Origin: Elusimicrobiota bacterium
GTDB taxonomy: Bacteria; Elusimicrobiota; Elusimicrobia; Elusimicrobiales; UBA9959
NCBI GenBank assembly: GCA_026388155.1
Contig: JAPLKI010000014.1
Location: forward strand, 1-64,000
Direction of reading: 5' to 3'
Length of the DNA: 64,000 nt
The notes below the pieces were generated by a model, which did not search any database, was not told the DNA's origin, and saw only the letters and a program-made list of their open reading frames with translations. Below are positions 1 through 6,878 of this stretch, piece after piece (within the stretch, counting starts at the first letter, position 1; every line of letters begins with the position of its first letter). Position numbers and translations under genes: made by a program.

Positions 1-1
1 A

Positions 2-3000
2 GCCGACCTCGGCATTGACACCGTCAAGCAGGCCGAGCTTTTTGCCGCCATACGCGAGCACTATTCCATCCCAAGGCGCGACAATGTGGCCCTTAAAGAC
101 TATCCGACTATTCGCCATTGCGTGAAGTTCGTGATGGAGGAAAAGGGCGCGACGCAGGAAACGCCGCAGCCCGCCGTAAACCCGGCAGAAGCCATACGCC
201 ATACGCCAGAGGCCGTAAGCCATGGAGAAGCCGTAGGCCATACGCCTGAGGCCATAAGCCATAAGGAAACTCCTAAAGAAGCATATGGCGTAAAGCCTAC
301 GGCTTATGGCAATCTCAGCCAGGACGAAGTCCAGGCTGAGATCCTTACTATGATCGCCGAGAAAACCGGCTATCCGAAAGATATGCTGGAGCTGGACCTG
401 GACATGGAAGCCGACCTCGGCATCGACACTGTCAAGCAGGCCGAGCTTTTTGCCGCCATACGCGAGCACTATTCCATCCCAAGGCGCGATAATGTGGCCC
501 TCAAGGATTATCCCACAATAAGGCACTGCATCCGTTTCGTCATGGAGGAAACGAGCCGCAAGTCACAGGTCTCAGGTCACAAGTCACAGGTGGCCGAACC
601 CTCAGCCCTCAGCCCTCAGCCTTCAGCCCATTCCGCCAGCGTTCAAACGCTTGAACGTCCGCACACTAAAACTTCCGTTAAGGCCGCCTCGCAACCTGAA
701 TTGCTGGATGTAACCGCGATCGCGCCCGAACAAACAAAGCCCGCCTGGCCAAAACGCCACATCAGGTATGTGCCGGTAATAGCGCCGGCGCCGATAGGCC
801 AGGAAATAATAAAAAAATTATCCCCAAAACGCCCGGTGGCGATCTTCGGTGAGGATATTGACCTGCTGAAGGCGTTCAGGGCGGAACTGAACAAACACCG
901 TGTGGATTCTTTCATCTTTACCTCGTTAAAAACCAAAATGAAAGACTCCATTACCGTTGACTTCAAGGATCTTAAAGCTCTTGATAAAACAGTGGCTGAC
1001 TTCGCCGCCGAACACGCAAATGTGCAGGGAGTCTTTTACCTTATGGGCTGCATGGTAAAATCTCTCTCGCCTGATACCAATGCCTTCGCGGACCTGAAGC
1101 GCTACGCCATGGGGCTATTCTCCGCTGGCAAGCATTTCAACAAGGCTCTTAATGACACGGAGGAAGGACACCCTACCTTTATGGCCGTGGTTACCACGCT
1201 TGACGGAGGCTTCGGCTACAAAGCAAAAGACGCCTACGACCCTGTTTACGGCTCCATCTACGGCATTGCCATGTGCCTGCGCAAGGAGCTGGAGAAAACA
1301 CTGGTTAAGATGATAGACTTCGAGCCCTCCGCCTCAAACCAGTCCATAGTGCAGAAAACCTTCTACGAGCTTCTCTACTCCGACAAGCGGCTGGCCGTAA
1401 CCTATCAGGACGGGAAGCGCTTCACCCTGCTGGCCCGCCCGGAAATACTGGATACCACGCATGCCCGGACCAAGCTTGAAGGCAAAACCGCGCTTATTAC
1501 AGGCGGCGGCAGGGGCCTGGGCGCGCTGTTCGCTAAAATACTCGTTGAGCGCTATAAACCGAACCTGATCCTGCTTGACATTATAGATCTGGATGAAAAG
1601 TCGGCCAAGTGGGCGGCTATGAGCGACGGAGAACTTGCGTCCTACAAAACAAAAGGCCTTTGGGAAGAGCTGAAGAAAAAAATGGACAAGCCCACCCCGG
1701 CCATTTTGGAAAAAGAGTTCACAAAGATAAAGGACTCGGCCCTGCTTTACAGAGCCATAAGCGGACTGAAAGCTCTGGGCTCAAAAGTTACCTACCACAA
1801 ATGCGACCTTAACGATTCCGAAGCCTTTGACGCGGTCATGGAAAGGATAAAAGCGGACTTTGGACAGATAGACGGCATAGTCCACTTCGCCGGTCTTGAA
1901 CGCTCCAAAATGGTGGCGGACAAGACCGTTGAGGAATTTCTGATGATCTTCAATACCAAGGCCTCCAGCGCCATCAACCTTTGGAAAGCCGGTATTGTTA
2001 AAGACACCGGTTTCTGGGTGATGATCTCTTCCATAGCCGGCAAATTCGGCAATCTGGGCCAATCCGATTACGCCGCGGCCTCGGATTATATCGCCAAGCT
2101 CGCCAACAGCCTTACAAACAAAGGCTGCAGGGCCTTGAGCGTTGACATGACCGCTTACGCCAATATCGGCATGGCCATAAGACCCGGCGTGGAAGCTTTC
2201 CTTAAATCCCAGGAGATGGACTTCCTCTACCCGGAAGAAGGAATGAATGCCGTGGCCGATGAACTTGTTTACGGGCGGGTGCCTGAGATAGTTCTTTCAG
2301 GGAGCCTCGGGAAACTGGATTGGGACAAGCAGCTGGAATTCGCGCCCGACTTTCCCAAAGGCGGGAGTTCCGGCCTGCATTTCGTGGAAAAGATACAGTC
2401 CTGCGCCAAAGGCTCAAGCCTCGCGGCCGCGAAGGAATTTTCGCTCGCCCATGACCCGTATCTGGCCGACCACTCTATAAACGGCACTCCCTACGTGCCC
2501 GGCGTGATGGGCCTTGAAACCTTCGCCGAAGCCGCCGCCACAGTTTCAGGCGCCGCCCCGCAGGCTCTTAAAAACGTGCACTTTACCGTGCCCATAAAGC
2601 TTTTAAGGGACAAGCCGGTCGAGGCAATAATAAAAGCCGAGGCCGCCGGAGCCGGCTTTGAGCTTAAAATAGAATCCGAATTTGTAAACGCCAAGGGCAT
2701 AAAAATGGGCAATGCCCGCACACATTTCACGGCGGAGGCGGGCGCGCGCTCAAAATCAGCCTGGGAAGCTCTTGAAAAGCCGGAACTTCCGAAAGCGCGT
2801 AAATATATCGTTACCGGAGAAACCATATATAAAACTTATTTCCACGGGCCCAGTTTCCAGGTTTTGGCGGGTTTTCTCTCTATAGAGAAAGAATCCGTCC
2901 TGGCTGTTTTCAAAAGGCCGGAGGCGCCGCTTTGGAAAACTGCCCACCCAAAACTTATCTTCCACCCCATGGTGATAGAAGCCATGTTTCAGGCCTGCGG

Positions 3001-3226
3001 GTACCGCGATGTGCACTTTGAGCGCAAGATAACGCTGCCCGACGCCGTAGGTGAAGTTACGGTTTACGATAATAACGCGCACGACCCCGCCGAACTTTAT
3101 ATTTACGGCCTCTACAAAGGCGCGGACGAGGACGGCAAAACGCTTTACGACGCCTACGCCTTTGATGCCGGCTTCAATCTGCTGGCCGAGATAAAAAGTT
3201 ACAGAATGATAGCCACGCAGATATAG
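2..3226 (+). CDS. PUFA-synthase-like type I polyketide/fatty-acid synthase, C-terminal part (ACP-ACP-KR-DH)
   Basis: This is the 3' part of a multidomain synthase; the frame is open from base 2, so the N-terminus lies outside the window. 1074 residues are visible. A partial ACP covers residues 1-45 and a complete ACP about 100-180, both with the motif LGIDTVKQAE. Two low-complexity linkers follow the ACPs. A ketoreductase spans about 220-760, with the Rossmann motif GGGRGLG near 500 and the Ser/Tyr active-site region SSIAG...SDYAAAS near 675-690. A double hot-dog dehydratase occupies the end, with HSINGTPYVPG near 824 and HGPSF near 948. The order resembles PfaA-type and related lipid synthases, which build chains on tandem ACPs. 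The next gene, 2 bases downstream, is the matching phosphopantetheinyl transferase. The Ppant serine position is threonine in both ACPs. The product is unknown. Confidence 0.85.
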   Translation, partial: ADLGIDTVKQAELFAAIREHYSIPRRDNVALKDYPTIRHCVKFVMEEKGATQETPQPAVNPAEAIRHTPEAVSHGEAVGHTPEAISHKETPKEAYGVKPTAYGNLSQDEVQAEILTMIAEKTGYPKDMLELDLDMEADLGIDTVKQAELFAAIREHYSIPRRDNVALKDYPTIRHCIRFVMEETSRKSQVSGHKSQVAEPSALSPQPSAHSASVQTLERPHTKTSVKAASQPELLDVTAIAPEQTKPAWPKRHIRYVPVIAPAPIGQEIIKKLSPKRPVAIFGEDIDLLKAFRAELNKHRVDSFIFTSLKTKMKDSITVDFKDLKALDKTVADFAAEHANVQGVFYLMGCMVKSLSPDTNAFADLKRYAMGLFSAGKHFNKALNDTEEGHPTFMAVVTTLDGGFGYKAKDAYDPVYGSIYGIAMCLRKELEKTLVKMIDFEPSASNQSIVQKTFYELLYSDKRLAVTYQDGKRFTLLARPEILDTTHARTKLEGKTALITGGGRGLGALFAKILVERYKPNLILLDIIDLDEKSAKWAAMSDGELASYKTKGLWEELKKKMDKPTPAILEKEFTKIKDSALLYRAISGLKALGSKVTYHKCDLNDSEAFDAVMERIKADFGQIDGIVHFAGLERSKMVADKTVEEFLMIFNTKASSAINLWKAGIVKDTGFWVMISSIAGKFGNLGQSDYAAASDYIAKLANSLTNKGCRALSVDMTAYANIGMAIRPGVEAFLKSQEMDFLYPEEGMNAVADELVYGRVPEIVLSGSLGKLDWDKQLEFAPDFPKGGSSGLHFVEKIQSCAKGSSLAAAKEFSLAHDPYLADHSINGTPYVPGVMGLETFAEAAATVSGAAPQALKNVHFTVPIKLLRDKPVEAIIKAEAAGAGFELKIESEFVNAKGIKMGNARTHFTAEAGARSKSAWEALEKPELPKARKYIVTGETIYKTYFHGPSFQVLAGFLSIEKESVLAVFKRPEAPLWKTAHPKLIFHPMVIEAMFQACGYRDVHFERKITLPDAVGEVTVYDNNAHDPAELYIYGLYKGADEDGKTLYDAYAFDAGFNLLAEIKSYRMIATQI
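191..311. repeat. Heptameric degenerate tandem array in the ACP-ACP linker
   Basis: The run is built of about 15 seven-base words of the type GCCATAC, GCCGTAA, GCCATAA and GCCTGAG, one after another in phase. It lies between the two ACP domains and stays in frame, producing a peptide linker with repeated HTPEA and SH residues. The 7-base period gives a 21-base, 7-residue peptide period. Confidence 0.85.
561..634. repeat. Two heptameric arrays in the ACP-KR linker
   Basis: A first set of words is AGTCACA, GGTCTCA, GGTCACA, AGTCACA. A second set is CCCTCAG three times, then CCTTCAG. The period is seven bases in both sets, the words differ between them, and the reading frame is kept through the PKS linker. 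Confidence 0.85.
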
Positions 3227-3228
3227 CA

Positions 3229-3876
3229 ATGCGAGAAAACGCCGGCCGGGAAACTCTTAAAATCCTGCCAAATGGCGTAACTATAAACATAGTCAACTCC
3301 GGCGCCTTGCCTGAGCCTGAAACCTTTCTTTCCCCGGCGGAAATTGAGAAATACAATTCCTTTAAAATTCCCAAAAGAAAGGCCGACTGGCTGGGCGGGC
3401 GTTACGCCGTCAAAACACTTCTGGCCGCCGAACTTCGCCGGGAAGACCTCGTTAATATTGAAATAAGCTACGACCATTACGACCGTCCGCGGGCGGCCGG
3501 ACAGATTATCAGCATCTCGCATTCGGGGGGGCTGGCGCTTGCGGCCGTTAAACCGGGGGCAGGGGAGTTCATCGGCACGGACATTGAAATGATAGAGGAA
3601 CGCTGCGGCGCCTGGTATGCCGATTATTTCGCGCCCGGGGAGTTAAACGGTAACGACCCGTCGGAGGCCACAAAGCTCTGGACCATTAAAGAAGCTGCTC
3701 TTAAAGCGCTGGGACTGGGGCTTAAAGCGGACCTGCGCGACGCGCGCTTCAACAACGGAACGGTCCGTTTCCACGGAGCGGCGCTTGAGCGCTACCGAAC
3801 GCTGGGTTCGCCGGCTTTCGCGGTCTCCTCTTTTTTATTCAAAGACTCCTTTTGGGTAACAACGGTGGCAGCGTAA
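3229..3876 (+). CDS. 4'-phosphopantetheinyl transferase (Sfp type)
   Basis: The 215-residue protein transfers the phosphopantetheine arm of CoA to carrier domains. The family signature is clear: GTDIE near residue 115 supplies the magnesium-binding acidic pair, and WTIKEAALKALG near 150 supplies the WxxKEA motif. The length fits the Sfp/EntD type. The ATG follows the synthase stop codon by 2 bases, so the two genes are very likely co-translated and the synthase ACPs are the natural substrate. The unusual Thr in those ACPs makes the actual target worth testing. Confidence 0.9.
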   Translation: MRENAGRETLKILPNGVTINIVNSGALPEPETFLSPAEIEKYNSFKIPKRKADWLGGRYAVKTLLAAELRREDLVNIEISYDHYDRPRAAGQIISISHSGGLALAAVKPGAGEFIGTDIEMIEERCGAWYADYFAPGELNGNDPSEATKLWTIKEAALKALGLGLKADLRDARFNNGTVRFHGAALERYRTLGSPAFAVSSFLFKDSFWVTTVAA

Positions 3877-3937
3877 AAGCAGGAACTACCGCATAATTTC
3901 TGTTATAGTGAATAGGGCGGGTAATACGATGTTCCAT

Positions 3938-4103
3938 AATAAGGGGAGGGACAACCACCAAATTTTATTTTAAGGTGAAAAATTATAGGAGAGGGCAGGT
4001 GGTTGCCCTGGAGCCGCATAGCGGATGGGGGGCCCCGTTTCGGGGGGAAACCACGGGAGGGTTTCCTACGCGGCGGAAGGGTAACCACCTACCCTCCAAT
4101 ATT
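3938..4103. repeat. Repeat-rich leader with GGGnAACCACC motifs
   Basis: Four versions of a GGGnnAACCACC-like word occur here in both orientations, near 3948, 4000 (reverse), 4043 and 4079. The first and second form an inverted pair (GGGACAACCACC and GGTGGTTGCCC). The stretch is open in frame with the downstream carbamoyltransferase, but its translation is not protein-like and is not expected in the family. Related words recur at 58532-58650 and 61268. Confidence 0.6.
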
Positions 4104-4121
4104 ATGGTTTCAACTGTATTT

Positions 4122-6005
4122 ATGGACGAATACATTCTAGGCATCTCCGCTTTTTACCACGACTCCGCCGCCGCTATTTTAAAAAACGGCGAAATACTGT
4201 TCGCCGCCCAGGAAGAGCGCTTCACCCGCAAAAAACACGACGCCGGCTTTCCGTCGCGCGCCGTAAAATCCGCCCTTGACTGGGCCTCGAACGAAGCCGG
4301 CTCACCGATACTTGTAAAAGACCTGGCCGCCGTGGCCTTCTACGATAAACCTTTCCTTAAATTTGAACGCCTGATTGAAACCTATTACGCTTTCGCGCCA
4401 AAAGGCCTTGCCCAGTTCCTTGAGGCCGCGCCCGTCTGGGTAAGGGAGAAAATGCTCTTAAAGGGCCTTATCAAAAAAGAACTTTCAAAAATAACGGGGG
4501 AGGATTTAAGCGGGCTGAAGCCGCTTTTCCCCGAACACCATCTCTCGCACGCGGCAAGCGCTTTCTATCCCTCGCCCTTTGAAGAAGCCGCCATAATAAC
4601 ACTCGACGGCGTGGGGGAATGGGCCACCGCTTCTATTTGCCGCGGCGAGGGGAAAGACATAAAGATCCTTAAGGAGCTCCGCTTCCCGCACTCCGTGGGA
4701 CTGCTTTATTCGGCGTTCACTTATTACACCGGCTTCAGGGTAAATTCAGGTGAATACAAGCTGATGGGGCTCGCGCCTTACGGCGACCCGGGCTCGGAAA
4801 GGGTTAAAAAATATACCCGCCTGATCCATGAAAATCTCATAGACCTGAAGGAAGACGGCTCCGTGTGGCTGAACCAGGATTATTTTGACTACACCGCAGG
4901 CATGAAAATGACCGACGACAAAGCCTGGACAAAACTTTTTGACCTGCCGCCAAGGACGCCAGAAACTGAACTCTCACAGCCGTATTGCGACCTGGCCCTT
5001 GCGATACAGCGCATTACCGAAGACATCGTGATTAAAATGGCCCGCCACGCCAAGGCGCTTACCGGCTCAAAAAACCTTTGCCTCGCGGGCGGGGTAGCCT
5101 TGAACTGCGTAGCCAACGGCCGTGTCGGATTTGAGAAAATTTTCGACGGGCTCTGGATACAGCCCGCGGCTGGCGACGCCGGCGGAGCGCTGGGCGCGGC
5201 ATTAGCTGCCAGGCACATTTACTTTGGTAAAGAAAGACGTATGCCTGAAAACGGCGAGGACTCGATGAAAGGCTCATATCTCGGCCCTGAGTACAGCGAC
5301 GCGCAGATAGAAGCGGCGGCTGTTACACTGGGCGCCGTATGCGAAAAGCTTCCGGCTGAGGCGTTGGCGCCAAAAACCGCGGAATTACTGGATAAAGGTT
5401 TTGTGGTAGGCTGGTTCCAGGGCCGCATGGAGTGGGGGCCGCGCGCGCTGGGCGACCGCAGCATTCTCGGCGACGCGAGAAACCCCGGAATGCAGAAAAA
5501 ACTAAACCTGAAAATTAAATACCGCGAAGGTTTCAGGCCTTTCGCTCCCTCGGCGCAGGCCGAAGACGCGCACAAGTATTTTGAAAACGGCTTTTCTTCG
5601 CCTTACATGCTGCTTGTCGACTTCGTCAAGCCGGAACTTCGCAAACCTCTGCCGGCCGGCTATCATCAAAGGCCGCTCAAAGAGAAGCTTTATTTTGAGC
5701 GTTCCAGCCTCCCCGCCATAACCCATCTTGACTATTCCGCCAGGCTTCAGACCGTGCACAAAGAGACCAACCCCCGCTACCATGAACTTATTTCGGCTTT
5801 CAAGGCCAGAACCGGCTGCGGGGTAATAGTGAACACCAGCTTCAACGTGCGCGGCGAACCCATAGTTATGACCCCCAAGGATGCCTGGCGCTGTTTTATG
5901 GGCACGGAAATGGATTACCTGGTAATGGGTAATTACCTCTTCGACAAAACGCTCCAGACTAAAAAAGGAGAAGAAAAACTGCAAAAAAGTTACGAATTGG
6001 ATTAA
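4122..6005 (+). CDS. Carbamoyltransferase (NodU/CmcH family)
   Basis: The family transfers a carbamoyl group from carbamoyl phosphate, through carbamoyl-adenylate, to a hydroxyl on sugars, antibiotics or lipids. The N-terminal Kae1-like domain begins ILGISAFYHDSAAAIL and contains HHLSHAASAFYPSPF, LDGVGEW, YKLMGLAPYG and LAGGVALNCVANG. The C-terminal domain has MEWGPRALGDRSILGDAR and NTSFNVRGEPIV. I place the start at 4122, where family homology begins; an in-frame opening upstream to 3975 runs through repeats, and ATG 4104 is an alternative. The protein is 627 residues, normal for the family. DUF5989 and SxtJ follow, a common trio. The acceptor may be the product of the adjacent synthase (inference). 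Confidence 0.92.
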   Translation: MDEYILGISAFYHDSAAAILKNGEILFAAQEERFTRKKHDAGFPSRAVKSALDWASNEAGSPILVKDLAAVAFYDKPFLKFERLIETYYAFAPKGLAQFLEAAPVWVREKMLLKGLIKKELSKITGEDLSGLKPLFPEHHLSHAASAFYPSPFEEAAIITLDGVGEWATASICRGEGKDIKILKELRFPHSVGLLYSAFTYYTGFRVNSGEYKLMGLAPYGDPGSERVKKYTRLIHENLIDLKEDGSVWLNQDYFDYTAGMKMTDDKAWTKLFDLPPRTPETELSQPYCDLALAIQRITEDIVIKMARHAKALTGSKNLCLAGGVALNCVANGRVGFEKIFDGLWIQPAAGDAGGALGAALAARHIYFGKERRMPENGEDSMKGSYLGPEYSDAQIEAAAVTLGAVCEKLPAEALAPKTAELLDKGFVVGWFQGRMEWGPRALGDRSILGDARNPGMQKKLNLKIKYREGFRPFAPSAQAEDAHKYFENGFSSPYMLLVDFVKPELRKPLPAGYHQRPLKEKLYFERSSLPAITHLDYSARLQTVHKETNPRYHELISAFKARTGCGVIVNTSFNVRGEPIVMTPKDAWRCFMGTEMDYLVMGNYLFDKTLQTKKGEEKLQKSYELD

Positions 6006-6052
6006 GGAACTCCTTCCCTAACCCCTATTCGCTAACCCCTATCCCCTATATT
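6006..6052. repeat. Heptameric array (CCCTAAC type)
   Basis: The words CCCTAAC, CCCTATT, CGCTAAC, CCCTATC, CCCTATA follow each other every seven bases, directly between the carbamoyltransferase stop and the next ATG. No Shine-Dalgarno sequence is left between the array and that ATG. Confidence 0.85.
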
Positions 6053-6053
6053 T

Positions 6054-6206
6054 ATGATCGATTTACTTAAAGACATCTGGAATTTTTTAAAGGAAAGGAA
6101 AAAGTGGTGGCTGCTGCCTATAATCCTGGTACTGCTGGCGGTAGGCGCGCTTATTTTACTTTCCGGAGGCTCCGCCGTAGCGCCGTTCATTTATACGGTG
6201 TTTTGA
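6054..6206 (+). CDS. DUF5989 family small membrane protein
   Basis: This 50-residue ORF starts MIDLLKDIWNFLKERKKWW, has one transmembrane helix (about residues 20-36), and ends GSAVAPFIYTVF. That pattern of a basic amphipathic start, KKWWLLP and a conserved GSAVAPFIYT tail matches DUF5989. These proteins are regularly encoded next to carbamoyltransferases and SxtJ-like proteins, as here. The function is unknown; a role as membrane tether or partner of the carbamoyltransferase is inferred from context. There is no Shine-Dalgarno sequence, because the leader is the heptameric array. Confidence 0.8.
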   Translation: MIDLLKDIWNFLKERKKWWLLPIILVLLAVGALILLSGGSAVAPFIYTVF

Positions 6207-6212
6207 AAAATC

Positions 6213-6322
6213 ACTAAAGTAGCCAGAAGACAGAATTCAGTAGTCAGAATAAGACATCAGCGGAAAGTAGGTTTCACCATTCTGAATTCTGGATTCTGAC
6301 TACTGAATTCTATCTACTAACC
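6213..6322. repeat. Inverted pair of heptameric arrays
   Basis: The left half is built of words such as GACAGAA, TTCAGTA and GTCAGAA. The right half has CTGAATT, CTGGATT, CTGACTA, CTGAATT. The 19 bases at 6232-6250 are the exact reverse complement of 6293-6311, so the pair can fold into a hairpin with a 42-base loop. It fills the gap between DUF5989 and SxtJ. Confidence 0.85.
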
Positions 6323-6709
6323 ATGAACCCTGAAAACGACGAAAAACGCGCAAAAGACCTGAAAATCCTGGCTATACTTGCCGTGGCCTGTCTGCTTGCC
6401 GGCCGGCTTACCTCCTGGGCGCTCTGGTACTGGCTGGCGCTTGCCCTGCTGGCCGCGGCGTTGTTCTTTAAAAAAACGGCCGCCGTTATAGCGGACGGCT
6501 GGCTCAAATTCGGACATACGTTTGGAACCATAAATTCAAGGATAATCCTTACACTGGTGTTTTATCTGGCTTTGACTCCCCTCGCCTTTATTAAAAAGCT
6601 TTTTTCCGGGGGGGACACGCTGAAACTTAAGAAAAAATCGGCGGGAGAAAGTTATTACGAACCCCGAAACCACCTTTACGTTCCGACAGATCTGGAAAAA
6701 CCGTGGTAA
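6323..6709 (+). CDS. SxtJ-like membrane protein
   Basis: The 128-residue protein has a charged N-terminus, three hydrophobic segments (about residues 15-33, 33-50 and 70-90), then a hydrophilic tail with SYYEPRNHLYVPTDLEKPW. The tail and layout fit the SxtJ family, named from the saxitoxin cluster and often found beside carbamoyltransferases and DUF5989. It probably acts at the membrane with the two preceding proteins; no reaction is known. The ATG directly follows the heptameric array and lacks a Shine-Dalgarno sequence. Confidence 0.75.
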   Translation: MNPENDEKRAKDLKILAILAVACLLAGRLTSWALWYWLALALLAAALFFKKTAAVIADGWLKFGHTFGTINSRIILTLVFYLALTPLAFIKKLFSGGDTLKLKKKSAGESYYEPRNHLYVPTDLEKPW

Positions 6710-6744
6710 TAAGGCTCCAAAAATTTTAGAATACAAGTATAGGC

Positions 6745-6862
6745 AGATGGTTGTTGGTTGCTTGATAGTTTGCTAGTAGGCGGGTAGGCTGGTATGCTTT
6801 TCAGAGTTGCCAGCGGGTAGACGGCGTAGCCTACTAGCTTACCAGCCTACCAGCCGCTCATC
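6745..6862. repeat. Inverted pair of heptameric arrays
   Basis: G-rich words (GGTTGTT, GGTTGCT, GTAGGCT) are followed by their C-rich counterparts (GTAGCCT, ACTAGCT, TACCAGC, CTACCAG). The core GGTAGGCTGGTA is inverted between the halves. The element sits just upstream of the Shine-Dalgarno sequence of the carboxyltransferase gene. Confidence 0.75.
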
Positions 6863-6878
6863 ATGCCTTGGAGGACAA

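Noticed and set aside
3975-4121. N-terminal extension of the carbamoyltransferase
   Set aside because: The open frame runs through repeat words, and the family homology begins exactly at MDEYILGISAFYHDS.
6006-6862. CRISPR array
   Set aside because: The repeats are seven bases long and degenerate, have no spacers of constant length, and no cas gene is present.
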